Shown here in pieces: positions 7,456-16,563 of a stretch of DNA of 64,000 nucleotides (its first letter is position 1; the number at the start of each line of letters is the position of its first letter). A program made the position numbers and the translations under genes. The notes under the pieces were generated by a model. That model saw only the letters and a list, made by a program, of their open reading frames with translations, did not search any database and was not told where the DNA came from. This DNA is from Hymenobacter negativus (GTDB lineage: Bacteria > Bacteroidota > Bacteroidia > Cytophagales > Hymenobacteraceae). The stretch spans positions 372,001 through 436,000 of the forward strand of contig NZ_JAEDAE010000003.1 in assembly GCF_016056375.1 (NCBI RefSeq), written 5' to 3'.

Positions 7456-8967
7456 ATGGGATTGAAAGCCACCCTGAGCCAGCCCCTGGCCCGCTACATT
7501 GTCCGGCGCTACGCCCGCTGGCAGCACCGCCCCGAAACTACCCAGCGCGAGCTGCTGACGAAACTCACGGCCACGGCGGCCGGCACCGCCTTCGGCCGGG
7601 CGCACGAACTAGGCAGCGTCCGCACGCCGGCCGATTTGGCCCGGCAAGTGCCCGTGCGCGACTACGAAGCCCTAAAGCCTTGGTTCGACCGCACCCAGGC
7701 CGGGGAGGCCGACGTGCTCTGGCCCGGCCGCCCGCTGTACCTGGCCAAAACCAGCGGTACCACCTCCGGCACCAAGTACATCCCCATTACGAAGGACAGC
7801 ATCCCCAACCACATCGACGGGGCGCGGGATGCGCTTTTGTATTACATCTACCGCACCGGCCGCAGCCGGTTTCTGGATGGCAAGCTAATATTCCTGTCGG
7901 GCTCGCCGGCGCTGGAGATGCATCATGGCATCCGCACGGGCCGACTTTCGGGCATTGCCAACCACCACGTGCCAGCATACTTACGCCGTAACCAGCTACC
8001 CAGCTACGAGACCAACATCATCAAAGACTGGGAAACCAAGCTGGAGCGCATCGTAGATGAAACGCTGGGCCAGAAGATGACCCTGATTTCCGGTATTCCG
8101 CCGTGGGTGCAGATGTATTTCGACCGCCTTACGGCCCGCACCGGCCGGCCCATTAAGGATATTTTCCCCGATTTCAACCTGTTCGTGTACGGCGGCGTCA
8201 ACTTCGAACCCTACCGCGCCAAGCTCTTCGAAAGCATCGGCCGGCCCGTGGACAGCATCGAGCTATTCCCCGCCTCCGAGGGCTTCCTGGCCTTCCAGGA
8301 CGAGCCCGGCAACCCCGGCCTGCTGCTACTGCTGAACAGCGGCATTTTCTACGAATTCATCCCCGCCGAGCGGTTTTTCGAGCCCGACGCGCCCCGCCTC
8401 ACCATTGCCGACGTGGAACTGGACCGCAACTATGCTGTCGTTCTTACCTCCAACGCCGGCCTGTGGGCCTACAGCATCGGCGACACAGTGCGCTTCGTGA
8501 GCCTGCGGCCGTACCGCGTGGTGGTCACAGGCCGCATCAAGCATTTCCTCTCGGCATTCGGCGAGCATGTGATAGGAGAGGAGGTGGAGCAGGCCCTGCG
8601 CGAAGTCATGGCCCAGACGCCCGAGGTCGAAGTCACCGAATTTACCGTGGCCCCGCTCGTGAGCGACGACCCCGCCACGCCCTCGCGCCACGAGTGGCTG
8701 GTGGAATTCGCACGCCCCCCGCACGACCCCGCCGCCTTCGCCGCCGCGCTCGACAACGCCCTGCGCCGCCGCAACACCTACTACGACGACCTGCGCCGGG
8801 GCAACATCCTCGTGCCGCTGCTCCTCACTCCGCTGCCCACCGGGGCCTTCCAGCGCTACATGAAAAGCATGGGAAGGCTGGGCGGCCAGAACAAGGTGCC
8901 GCGCCTGGGGAATGACAGGAAGGTGGCGGAGGGACTAATTACGGACGATAAACGCAATTCAAAATAA
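7456..8967 (+). CDS. GH3-family acyl-adenylating enzyme
   Basis: 503 residues from the ATG at 7456 (MGLKATLSQPLA); ATGs at 7435 and 7396 are in frame. GH3 proteins adenylate a carboxylic acid and, in plants, conjugate it to an amino acid. The nucleotide-binding motif TSGTTSGTKYIPIT is at about 99-112. Further family blocks are FVYGGVNFEPY, ELFPASEGFLAFQ, YSIGDTVRFVSLRPYRVVVT, a GRIKHFLSAFGEHV hinge, and a C-terminal RRRNTYYDDLRRGNI. Bacterial members are widespread in Bacteroidota but their substrates are largely unknown. It heads a tight run with the next two genes: its TAA overlaps the following ATG by one base. Confidence 0.88.
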   Translation: MGLKATLSQPLARYIVRRYARWQHRPETTQRELLTKLTATAAGTAFGRAHELGSVRTPADLARQVPVRDYEALKPWFDRTQAGEADVLWPGRPLYLAKTSGTTSGTKYIPITKDSIPNHIDGARDALLYYIYRTGRSRFLDGKLIFLSGSPALEMHHGIRTGRLSGIANHHVPAYLRRNQLPSYETNIIKDWETKLERIVDETLGQKMTLISGIPPWVQMYFDRLTARTGRPIKDIFPDFNLFVYGGVNFEPYRAKLFESIGRPVDSIELFPASEGFLAFQDEPGNPGLLLLLNSGIFYEFIPAERFFEPDAPRLTIADVELDRNYAVVLTSNAGLWAYSIGDTVRFVSLRPYRVVVTGRIKHFLSAFGEHVIGEEVEQALREVMAQTPEVEVTEFTVAPLVSDDPATPSRHEWLVEFARPPHDPAAFAAALDNALRRRNTYYDDLRRGNILVPLLLTPLPTGAFQRYMKSMGRLGGQNKVPRLGNDRKVAEGLITDDKRNSK

Positions 8968-9821
8968 TGGGCTTCTTTGATTTCGGGAAAAAGAAAAAAG
9001 CAGACGCTGTTCCAGAAGAACCGCTCAGAAACTATCCGCAGTTGCTGACCGCCAAGCTGCTGTTTGCTGCCAAGCCAACCATCGATAAGAACAATATCAT
9101 CGAGTCGCTTGCAGGCGCTTATCCGAGCGTACATAGCCCGGATACCGAGAGTGTAGCAATTTTTTCCTTTCCTAGCATCGAGGTGGAATTCAAGGATGGA
9201 AGCATACCCGCGCAATGGACTATCATGCAGCCAAATGCGGGAAATGAAAATGCCGAAGTTGCCCCCGAGGCTCTGCAACAAAACTGGCATTGGGCGGAAG
9301 CCGCAGAGAATGCGGAAGCTTGCAACTACGAGGTGCTGGTTTCCGATTTCATGTCGCGTACACTGGACTATAAAATCCGGCTGCAATTATTCATGGATTT
9401 TCTGGTGGCAACCACGCATTCCTTACACCCGCAGGTAGTTTATCTGGTAGCCATTCAGAAACTTATTGCGCCCGAAGACCTAATTGATGCCTGGACCAAC
9501 CCCGACCAACGAACCTTACACGGGCTCGTAAACGTGCGGCTGTTCAATATCAGCAACGGAACAGACGGTGAAATTCTGATGGATACGGTGGGACTACACC
9601 AGTTAGGCCTTCCTGATTTTCAAATTCGTTTTGCTGGGCTGGATGAGAGTGCCGTCGGGCAGGCCTTGTGGAATTACGCTTATTACGTGTATGAGCACGG
9701 CGATATTATTGCCGATGGCAATACGATTCAAGGCTTAACTCCGCAGGCCAAATGGCAATGTGAGCGGCAGATAGCAGCGGTTGCCCCCGAACGGGTAGTT
9801 ATCCATTTGCACACTTCCTAA
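8967..9821 (+). CDS. DUF4261 domain-containing protein
   Basis: 284 residues. After a basic start (MGFFDFGKKKKAD) the body resembles the DUF4261 family (AYPSVHSPDTESVAIFSF ... SLHPQVVYLVAIQKLI ... VNVRLFNI). It is rich in acidic and aromatic residues, has no signal peptide or TM segment, and is probably cytosolic. Base composition is clearly lower in GC than GH3 before it and the gene after it, with many A/T-ending codons, which may indicate separate acquisition. Coupled to GH3 by a one-base overlap and directly abutting the next gene. Function unknown. Confidence 0.7.
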   Translation: MGFFDFGKKKKADAVPEEPLRNYPQLLTAKLLFAAKPTIDKNNIIESLAGAYPSVHSPDTESVAIFSFPSIEVEFKDGSIPAQWTIMQPNAGNENAEVAPEALQQNWHWAEAAENAEACNYEVLVSDFMSRTLDYKIRLQLFMDFLVATTHSLHPQVVYLVAIQKLIAPEDLIDAWTNPDQRTLHGLVNVRLFNISNGTDGEILMDTVGLHQLGLPDFQIRFAGLDESAVGQALWNYAYYVYEHGDIIADGNTIQGLTPQAKWQCERQIAAVAPERVVIHLHTS

Positions 9822-10268
9822 ATGAGCCCAGTCAAACCCGCCCTCCACGCCGCCTGCCAAGCCTTCATCGAGCAGCGCATCAGCGCCGCCCGCACCGCCA
9901 TGCAGGCCGCCCAGGAATCTTCCTCCTCCGAAACCAAAAGCAGCGCCGGCGACAAGTATGAAACCGGCCGCGAAATGGCCAACGCCGAGCGCGACCGTAA
10001 CGCTGCCCACATGCAGCAGGCCCAGCAGTTGCAAGCTGAGCTGGCCCGCATCAGTCCCGATGCTCCCTGCGATACCGCGCGCCCTGGGGCCTTGGTAAGC
10101 ACCAGCCTGGGCCGGTTCTACATCAGCATCAGTGCCGGCAAGCTGGAGGGGACGGATGTATTCGCGGTATCACCCGCTGCGCCCGTGGCTGTGGCTCTCA
10201 AAGGGTTGCGAGCTGGGGAGGAAGCCGTTTTCAACGGCAAAACGGTTCGAATTGAAGCGGTAGAGTAG
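9822..10268 (+). CDS. Small protein with coiled coil and GreA/GreB C-terminal-like fold
   Basis: 148 residues, starting on the base after the previous stop. Residues about 10-80 form an Ala/Gln-rich helical region likely to be a coiled coil (KYETGREMANAERDRNAAHM). Residues about 85-148 (PGALVSTSLGRFYISISAGKL ... FAVSPAAPVAVALKGLRAGE) resemble the FKBP-like C-terminal domain of transcript-cleavage factors. The layout of paired helices followed by a small beta domain is that of GreA, but the acidic loop tip is not recognisable. Relatives in Bacteroidota are sometimes labelled 3-oxoacyl-ACP synthase, which this sequence does not support. Confidence 0.65.
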   Translation: MSPVKPALHAACQAFIEQRISAARTAMQAAQESSSSETKSSAGDKYETGREMANAERDRNAAHMQQAQQLQAELARISPDAPCDTARPGALVSTSLGRFYISISAGKLEGTDVFAVSPAAPVAVALKGLRAGEEAVFNGKTVRIEAVE

Positions 10269-10276
10269 GGGGAATA

Positions 10277-12427
10277 CTACTTCCAGGCCCCGCCGCCGTC
10301 GGCGGGCTTGTCGCCGCCTTCGGGCTTGATGAGCTTGAACTCCACGCGGCGGTTCACCTTGGCGTCGGCCTCGGTCACCTCGTCCTTGAGTGGGCGGCTG
10401 GAGCCGTAGCCGAAACTCTCGATGCGGTTGGGGGCCAGCTTGCCTTTGCGCTCGATGTACTTGCGAATTTCCTCGGCCCGGTCCTGCGAGAGCTTCTCGT
10501 TCACCTCGGGGTCGCCGCTGGTGTCGGTATGGCCCGAAATGCTGAGCCGGAAGGTGGGGTGGTCGACCAGAAACAGCGCAATGCGGTCCAGCGTGGTGTG
10601 CATACTGGGCAGCACGTTGGCCTTGCCCGGCTCAAACTCCAGGTTCTTGAAAATGAGCGGCAGCTTGTAGTCGATGCTGTTCGTGAGCAGCGTCATCACC
10701 GTGTCGCCCTTCAGCGCAAACTGCTTTTCCACCGAGAAAAAGTCGTTGCTCTGAATAAGCATGGCGTAGTGCGAGCCCTCAATCAACTCAAAGTCAAACG
10801 TGCCATCGGGCCGGATAAACTTGCTGGCCACCTCCACGCCGTTGTCGGTGTCGATGATGCTTACGATGCCCTTCAGCGGCTTGCTGCTCACCGAATCCAT
10901 CAGCGTGCCCTCCACGCGGGTAGTGGCCAGCGGCTGCGCCTCCATCGGCAGCGGGAAGGAATACAGGTCCAGATTATTGATTTCCTGCGCCTCCGAGCGG
11001 GCGTAGTACAGGTTTTTGCTCTCCCTGTCGATGGTGAAATAATACTCCGAACCCTTGCCGTTCACCAGTGGGCCAATGTTCTTCGGCTCCTGCCAGCGCC
11101 CGCCCACGCGGTAGGTTTTGTAAATGTCGAAATCGCCAAAATTCAGCAATTGCCCGCGCGAGCTGAAATACAGCACGTGGTACAGGGGGTGGTAAAACGG
11201 GCTCACCTCGTTCTCGCGCGTGTTCACCACCGGCCCCACATTCTCGGCCGGGCTCCACTGCCCGTTTTTCAGCTTGCGGGTGTAGTAGATATCCGACAGC
11301 CCAAACCCACCCAGCCGGTCCGAGGCGAAATACAGCGTGTCCTCGCCCTGCGACAGCGTGGGCTGCGAGTCCCAGCCCAGCGAGTTCACCATCGGCCCCA
11401 GGCTTTTGGGGGCGCTCCATTTGCCGTCTTTGCCGCGCGTAGCGGTGTAGAGGTCGCAGTTGCCGTGGCAGGTGGCGCACTCGCAGCGGGCAAAGTAAAT
11501 CGTCTTCCCATCCTTGCTCAGGCAGGCCGAGCCCTCGTTGTTGGGCGAGTTGATGGGCTTGGGCAGCGGCTCGGCATCGGTCCAGCTCACGCCCTCGCGG
11601 CGCGATAGGTACAGGTCCTCGTCCACCACGCCGGTCAGGCCGCGCCGCTTGCGCTTGCTGCTGAAAATCAGGAGCGAGTCGTTGCCGGCCAGTGCCGGCC
11701 CATAGTCCGCCGCCTTGCTGTTAATGGCGTCGCCCATGGTTGTGTACACGCCTTTGGGCGGGTGGAAGGTGTTGAGGTTCTTGCGGTACTCCACCAGGTC
11801 GTAGTACGTTTTCAGGGGCACATACAGGTCGGTGTTTTTCTGCTCCAGTGAGTCGTAGTAGAGTTGCACGCGCTTGGTGTCGGCGCGGCTGTGCTTCAGG
11901 GCCAGGCGGTAGTAGGCCTTGGCTTTCACGGTCTGGCTGTCGCGCTCCAGCAGCTGGCCCAGTCGCCAGAGCATGTTGGTGTTCTTCTCAAAGTTCACCG
12001 GCCCGAACTTGGCCACATAGTCCTCCAGCAGCAGACGCGTCTGGTGGTACTGCCGCCGTTTTTCGGCCTTAGCAATGGCTTTCAGCGCCTTCTTGTCCTC
12101 GAAAAACGGGTATTTGTTGATGAAAATAAAGTCGGGCGTGCCGTCTGGCCGCAGGTGCAGCTTGCGGCTCACGCGGCTGTTGAGGCCGCGCACGCGGTAG
12201 GTGCCGGGCGCAATGGACGGCTTGGGGGCCGTAGCGGCCGGCTTGCGGGCAGCCGCCTTTTTGGGCGCGGCCGATGCCCCGCCGCTGGTGGTATCGGCCG
12301 AAGGGGCGGCGGCGGCGGGAATTCGTTTGGCGGGCCGGCGCTGGGCCTGCGCAGTGGGCGCGGCCAGTAGCCACGCCGCCACGCTCAGCAACAAAAGCAA
12401 CCAGCCTCGACGCAATAAAGCCGACAT
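10277..12427 (-). CDS. OmpA-family protein with PD40 propeller repeats
   Basis: 716 residues from the ATG at 12427 (MSALLRRGWLLLLL); an ATG at 12445 adds six residues. A signal peptide ends at AQAQ. It is followed by a disordered Ala/Pro stretch, a TPR-like helical region (LLLEDYVAKFGPVNFEKN), several WD40-like PD40 repeats (SACLSKDGKTIYFARC, SQPTLSQGEDTLYFASDRLGG, EVSPFYHPLYHVLYFSSRG), a carboxypeptidase-regulatory-like domain (VEGTLMDSVSSKPLKG), and a C-terminal OmpA peptidoglycan-binding domain (LSISGHTDTSGDPEVN ... LSQDRAEEIRKYI). This domain order is typical of Bacteroidota envelope proteins such as the PorE/gliding-associated group. Probably anchors an outer-membrane assembly to peptidoglycan; exact role not known. 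Confidence 0.85.
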   Translation of the reverse strand: MSALLRRGWLLLLLSVAAWLLAAPTAQAQRRPAKRIPAAAAPSADTTSGGASAAPKKAAARKPAATAPKPSIAPGTYRVRGLNSRVSRKLHLRPDGTPDFIFINKYPFFEDKKALKAIAKAEKRRQYHQTRLLLEDYVAKFGPVNFEKNTNMLWRLGQLLERDSQTVKAKAYYRLALKHSRADTKRVQLYYDSLEQKNTDLYVPLKTYYDLVEYRKNLNTFHPPKGVYTTMGDAINSKAADYGPALAGNDSLLIFSSKRKRRGLTGVVDEDLYLSRREGVSWTDAEPLPKPINSPNNEGSACLSKDGKTIYFARCECATCHGNCDLYTATRGKDGKWSAPKSLGPMVNSLGWDSQPTLSQGEDTLYFASDRLGGFGLSDIYYTRKLKNGQWSPAENVGPVVNTRENEVSPFYHPLYHVLYFSSRGQLLNFGDFDIYKTYRVGGRWQEPKNIGPLVNGKGSEYYFTIDRESKNLYYARSEAQEINNLDLYSFPLPMEAQPLATTRVEGTLMDSVSSKPLKGIVSIIDTDNGVEVASKFIRPDGTFDFELIEGSHYAMLIQSNDFFSVEKQFALKGDTVMTLLTNSIDYKLPLIFKNLEFEPGKANVLPSMHTTLDRIALFLVDHPTFRLSISGHTDTSGDPEVNEKLSQDRAEEIRKYIERKGKLAPNRIESFGYGSSRPLKDEVTEADAKVNRRVEFKLIKPEGGDKPADGGGAWK

Positions 12428-12577
12428 GGGTAGAGTTTTGACCATAAAATATTGCGCAAGTTGCCAACAATTTAGGGAATTAGCCATATTTGGTGCCCGC
12501 CGCGGGTGCTGGTGCGCCGCTTTGGCGGCTTTGGCTCGCTGGCACGGCCCTTGAAGCCCAAACGCGCCGGGAAAGCG

Positions 12578-12585
12578 TACCTTGT
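12578..12585 (+). promoter_or_regulatory. Candidate -7 element (TACCTTGT) for lon
   Basis: Imperfect TAnnTTTG match with a TTG 24 bases upstream. It gives a leader of about 75-160 bases depending on the lon start. No heat-shock (CIRCE-type) repeat is visible in 12428-12744. Confidence 0.3.
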
Positions 12586-12744
12586 ATCTTCCCTATCAAA
12601 AGGCCCCAAACTGCCATTCTGGCACCTGCGGCCGTTGCTTCTGCTTTATTCCCTTTCATGCATCTGGCCTCTTTTTATACATCCGCTGCGGCTCAGGTTC
12701 GCACGCTTAGCGACGCTAATTCCCAACCCGAAGCCATTGCCATT

Positions 12745-15165
12745 ATGGCCGCCGACCCCGAACACCTGCTGCAAGGCGATGACGCTCCGCCCACCTTGCC
12801 CATCCTGCCCGTCCGCAACACCGTGCTGTTTCCCGGCGTGGTGCTGCCCGTGACCGTGACGCGCAAAAAAAGCGTGAAGCTGGTGCGCAAAGCCTACGCC
12901 GACGATAAACTCCTCGGCGTGGTAGCCCAGCTCAACCCCGATGCCGACGAGCCCACCACCGAGGAGTTGCATTCTGTGGGCACGCTGGCCCGCATTCTGA
13001 AGCTGCTGGAACAGCCCGACGGCCAGATTACCATCATCCTGCAAGGGCAGGTGCGCTTCACGGTAGAAGAACAGTTGAGCTTCACGCCGCTGGTGGCCCG
13101 CGTCAGCTACTTCCCCGAAGTGGCGCTGAACCCCGAAATTCCCGGCGAATTTGGCCTGCTCCAGGCCATGCGCGAGGCTGCAACCAAAGTGCTGGAGCTC
13201 ACGCCCGAGATTCCGATGGAAGCCCGGGCCATGCTCGACGGCATTCAGTCGCCGGCTTTCCTCACGCACTTCCTGTCGAGCAACGTGCAGCTCGACCTGC
13301 CCGCCAAGCAGCGCCTGTTGGAACTGGCCGACCCCGAAGAGCAGGCCCGCCTTCTGCTCGAAGCCCTGCTCAGTCAGGCCGAGCTACTCGAAATCAAGCA
13401 GGACATCCGCTCCAAAACGCACACCGGCATCGATGCTCAGCAGCGCGAGTACTTCCTGCGCCAGCAGCTCAAAACCCTGCAGGATGAGCTGGGCCAGGAC
13501 GGCTCCGAAGAAGACGTGCACCGCCTAAAGGCCCGCGCCGAAACCAAAAAATGGCCTGAGGCTGTAGCACTTCACTTTCGCAAGGAGATGGAGAAGCTGA
13601 CCCGTACCAACCCCATGGCCCCCGATTATTCGGTGAACATGAACTACGTGGAGTTCCTGCTCGACCTGCCTTGGGGCGAGTACACCAAGGACAAGTTCAA
13701 CCTCAAGCAAACCAAGAAAATCCTCGATGCCGACCACTTCGGCCTCGAAAAGGTGAAGGAGCGCATCCTCGAATACCTGGCCGTGCTCAAGCTGAAGCAG
13801 GATTTGAAAGCGCCGATTCTGTGCCTCTACGGCCCTCCCGGCGTGGGCAAAACCAGCCTGGGCCGCAGCATTGCCACGGCGCTGGGCCGCAAATACGTGC
13901 GCATGAGCCTCGGCGGCGTGCGCGACGAGGCCGAAATCCGCGGGCACCGCAAAACCTACGTGGGGGCTATGCCCGGCCGCATTATTGCCCAGATTAAGAA
14001 GGCCGGAGCCTCAAACCCGGTCATCATTCTCGACGAGATTGACAAGGTGAGCAGTGACTTCCGCGGCGACCCCAGCTCGGCCCTGCTCGAAGTGCTGGAC
14101 CCCGAGCAGAACGCCACCTTCACCGACAACTACCTGGAGGTGGAGTACGACCTGAGCAAGGTCCTGTTCATTGCCACAGCCAACTCGCTCGACACCATCC
14201 AGCCCGCCCTGCGCGACCGTATGGAAATCATCGACCTGACCGGCTATACCCAGGAAGAGAAGGTACAGATTGCCCGCAAACACCTCTGGCCCAAGCAGCT
14301 CAAGGAGCACGGCCTGGGTGAGGCCGAAGTAAAAATTACTGATGCCGCCCTGCACCGCGTGGCCGACGACTACACCCGCGAAAGCGGCGTGCGCGGCTTG
14401 GAGCGCAAGCTGGCCGCCGTGACGCGCAACTTGGCCCGCCGCAAGGCCGGCAAGGAGGCCCTGCCCGCCACGATGGAGCCGGCCGAAATTCGCAAAATCC
14501 TCGGTGCGGCCATCTTCGACCGCGACCAGTACCAGGACAATGAAACGGCCGGCGTGGTAACCGGCCTGGCGTGGACCTCTGTGGGCGGCGATATTCTCTT
14601 CGTGGAAAGTCTGCTGAGCCGGGGACGCGGCAAGCTCACGCTGAGCGGCCAGCTGGGCGATGTAATGAAGGAATCGGCCATTACGGCGCTCAGCTACCTG
14701 CGCTCGCGGGCCGATGAAATCGGCATCGACTACCGCCTGTTTGAGCAGTACGATTTGCACATTCACTTCCCCGAAGGCGCGGTGCCTAAGGACGGCCCCA
14801 GCGCGGGCATCGCCATTTTCACCAGCATGGCCTCGGCCTTCACCCAACGCCGGGTGCGCGCCCACCTGGCCATGACCGGCGAAATCACCCTGCGCGGCAA
14901 AGTGCTGCCCGTGGGCGGCATCAAGGAAAAGCTGCTGGCGGCCCGCCGCGCCGGCATGAAGGACATCATCCTCTGCCCGAAAAACCGCAAGGACATCGAA
15001 GAAATCCAGGAGGATTACCTCAAGGGCCTCACCATCCACTACGCCGACCGTGTGGACGACGTGCTGCGCGTGGCCCTGCTCGATGAGCTGGTGCCGCACC
15101 CGCAGAAGCTGCCCGTGCGCGACGAGCCCGTGCCTGCCCCCGGCCCCAGCGTGGAGGTGCAGTAG
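12745..15165 (+). CDS. lon: ATP-dependent Lon protease (endopeptidase La)
   Basis: 806 residues from the ATG at 12745. An in-frame ATG at 12658 would add 29 residues, but third-position GC is low there and rises sharply at 12745. Degrades misfolded and short-lived proteins in the cytoplasm. The N-terminal substrate-binding domain begins with [14 protein letters not shown]. The AAA+ module has Walker A GPPGVGKT at about 363-370 and Walker [10 protein letters not shown]. The protease domain carries the Ser-Lys dyad: Ser686 in [10 protein letters not shown] and Lys727 in [13 protein letters not shown]. Monocistronic, divergent from the OmpA-family gene, and followed by a long hairpin. Confidence 0.97.
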   Translation: MAADPEHLLQGDDAPPTLPILPVRNTVLFPGVVLPVTVTRKKSVKLVRKAYADDKLLGVVAQLNPDADEPTTEELHSVGTLARILKLLEQPDGQITIILQGQVRFTVEEQLSFTPLVARVSYFPEVALNPEIPGEFGLLQAMREAATKVLELTPEIPMEARAMLDGIQSPAFLTHFLSSNVQLDLPAKQRLLELADPEEQARLLLEALLSQAELLEIKQDIRSKTHTGIDAQQREYFLRQQLKTLQDELGQDGSEEDVHRLKARAETKKWPEAVALHFRKEMEKLTRTNPMAPDYSVNMNYVEFLLDLPWGEYTKDKFNLKQTKKILDADHFGLEKVKERILEYLAVLKLKQDLKAPILCLYGPPGVGKTSLGRSIATALGRKYVRMSLGGVRDEAEIRGHRKTYVGAMPGRIIAQIKKAGASNPVIILDEIDKVSSDFRGDPSSALLEVLDPEQNATFTDNYLEVEYDLSKVLFIATANSLDTIQPALRDRMEIIDLTGYTQEEKVQIARKHLWPKQLKEHGLGEAEVKITDAALHRVADDYTRESGVRGLERKLAAVTRNLARRKAGKEALPATMEPAEIRKILGAAIFDRDQYQDNETAGVVTGLAWTSVGGDILFVESLLSRGRGKLTLSGQLGDVMKESAITALSYLRSRADEIGIDYRLFEQYDLHIHFPEGAVPKDGPSAGIAIFTSMASAFTQRRVRAHLAMTGEITLRGKVLPVGGIKEKLLAARRAGMKDIILCPKNRKDIEEIQEDYLKGLTIHYADRVDDVLRVALLDELVPHPQKLPVRDEPVPAPGPSVEVQ

Positions 15166-15186
15166 CTCTAAAATATCTACTCAGAG

Positions 15187-15280
15187 AACGTCGTGCGGAG
15201 CGCCGCCGAAGCGCTTCTACTACACAAGTAATTAGTTACTCTCGTGGTAGAAGCGCTTCGGCGGCGCTCCGCACGACGTT
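15187..15280. repeat. Perfect 34-bp inverted repeat between lon and porQ
   Basis: Arms 15187-15220 and 15247-15280 are exact complements, about two-thirds GC, with a 26-base loop that holds a small AGTAA/TTACT hairpin. No long T-run follows, though TTTTG is at the right edge. It begins 22 bases after the lon stop. Confidence 0.85.
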
Positions 15281-15360
15281 TTGATGTACGAAAAGCGGCC
15301 CGAAAGTAATTTCCGGGCTGGGCGTTGCGTTATCGCCCAAAAGAGGCCTTTCTTCCGCCG

Positions 15361-15368
15361 TACCTTAG
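15361..15368 (+). promoter_or_regulatory. Degenerate -7 element (TACCTTAG) at the porQ start
   Basis: One mismatch from TAnnTTTG, four bases before the porQ ATG. Same start-proximal placement as at 6719, 35835 and 40335, but a weaker match. Confidence 0.3.
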
Positions 15369-15372
15369 CTAT

Positions 15373-16440
15373 ATGAAGCAGCTTTCCACGCGCCGGGTTA
15401 CCGGGTTTTTACTTCTGATGGGCGGATTGGGGCTGCGGCCGGCAGCCGCGCAGCAGTTGGGTGGCCGTACCGTGTTTCCGTTTCTGGACCTGCCGCCCAG
15501 CGCCCACCTGGCAGCTTTGGGTGGTATGAGCGTCTCGGCCCGCACCGACGACCCCACCATGCTCTACGGCAACCCCGCCCTGCTCAATGCCGACATGGAC
15601 GGCCGCTTAGCCCTGAGCTACGTGGCCTACCTGGCCGATATCAAGCAGAGCACCGCCGCCTACGTCTTCAATACCGAGAAGGCCGGGCGCTTCGGCGTGG
15701 GCGTCACCTACCTCAACTATGGCAGCTTCGAGAGCTACGACCCGGCCGGCAATAGCTTGGGAACGTTTAGCGTGAACGAGTACACCGTGGGCGTGACGGA
15801 TTCCTATACCAAGGGCAAATTCACGTTTGGAGCCACTACCAAACTGGCCGTGTCCAGCATTGCGGGCAGCCGCTCGCTGGCCGGCGTGGCCGATGCGGGC
15901 GTGGTGTATAAGCACCCCACAGCAGACTTTACGGCGGGCCTGGCCGTGAAAAATGCCGGATACCAGTTCTCACCCTATCCCGGCACTGAGCGCGGCCCAT
16001 TGCCGCTCGATGTGCAAATCGGGGCCACCGTGAAGCCCGAGCACATGCCGCTGCGCTTCTCGCTCACGGCCCACCACCTGCAGCAGTGGGACATTCAGTA
16101 CCTCGACCCCAATGCCCGCGGCCAACTCGATGCCAGCGGCAACGAGAAAAAGGCGACCAAAAGCTTTGGCGATAACCTGGCCCGGCACTTCACCGCCAGC
16201 GCCGCCCTCATCCTCGGCAAGGGGTTTCAGCTCCGCGCCGCCTACAACCACCTGCAGCGCCGCGAACTGCGCCTAGAAAACACCAGCGGCAGCGCCGGCT
16301 TGTCGTTTGGCGTAATGCTGAAGATTAGCACCTTCCAGATTGACTACACCCACGCCACCTTGCAGGCGGCTGGCTCCAGCGAGTATTTTACCATTTCGCG
16401 CAATTTGAATTCGTTGTTTAAGAAGAAAGAAGCGCAATAA
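15373..16440 (+). CDS. porQ: Type IX secretion system protein PorQ
   Basis: 355 residues from the ATG at 15373 (MKQLSTRRVTGFLLL), followed by a signal peptide ending at AAAQQ. PorQ is an outer-membrane beta-barrel of the PorV/FadL type needed for type IX secretion in Bacteroidota. The mature start GGRTVFPFLDLPPSAHLAAL, then LGGMSVSARTDDPTMLYGNP with the NPALLN motif, is diagnostic of the family, as are the later barrel strands and the end SEYFTISRNLNSLF. It implies that the organism has a T9SS, the core genes of which are not in this window. Sits alone between two long hairpins. Confidence 0.88.
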   Translation: MKQLSTRRVTGFLLLMGGLGLRPAAAQQLGGRTVFPFLDLPPSAHLAALGGMSVSARTDDPTMLYGNPALLNADMDGRLALSYVAYLADIKQSTAAYVFNTEKAGRFGVGVTYLNYGSFESYDPAGNSLGTFSVNEYTVGVTDSYTKGKFTFGATTKLAVSSIAGSRSLAGVADAGVVYKHPTADFTAGLAVKNAGYQFSPYPGTERGPLPLDVQIGATVKPEHMPLRFSLTAHHLQQWDIQYLDPNARGQLDASGNEKKATKSFGDNLARHFTASAALILGKGFQLRAAYNHLQRRELRLENTSGSAGLSFGVMLKISTFQIDYTHATLQAAGSSEYFTISRNLNSLFKKKEAQ

Positions 16441-16443
16441 TTA

Positions 16444-16549
16444 TTTCGCGTAGTGTTTCGCGGTGTTAAAACGCAGTGTTCCGCAGTGGTTCTTGCCTGA
16501 ACAACACTGCGGAACACTGCGTTTTAACACCGCGAAACACTGCGCGAAA
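16444..16549. repeat. 45-bp inverted repeat (44/45) between porQ and hslU
   Basis: Arms 16444-16488 and 16505-16549 pair at all but one position (a G-T wobble at 16451/16542). The loop contains a further GTTC/GAAC pairing. It is the longest hairpin in the window, starts three bases after the porQ stop and ends 14 bases before the hslU ATG, so it fills the whole intergenic space. Confidence 0.88.
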
Positions 16550-16563
16550 ATCCATCAGAACGA

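Noticed and set aside
9822..10268. 3-oxoacyl-ACP synthase
   Set aside because: Far too short and without the Cys-His-Asn thiolase motifs; the sequence looks like a GreA/GreB C-terminal domain with a coiled coil.
12490..12744. N-terminal extension of Lon
   Set aside because: Third-position GC is low and the residues are unlike Lon; the promoter-like element at 12578 also lies within it. A start at 12658 cannot be fully excluded.
15187..15280. Terminal inverted repeats of an insertion sequence
   Set aside because: The loop is only 26 bases with no transposase frame and I see no flanking target duplication; the same applies to the other long repeats.
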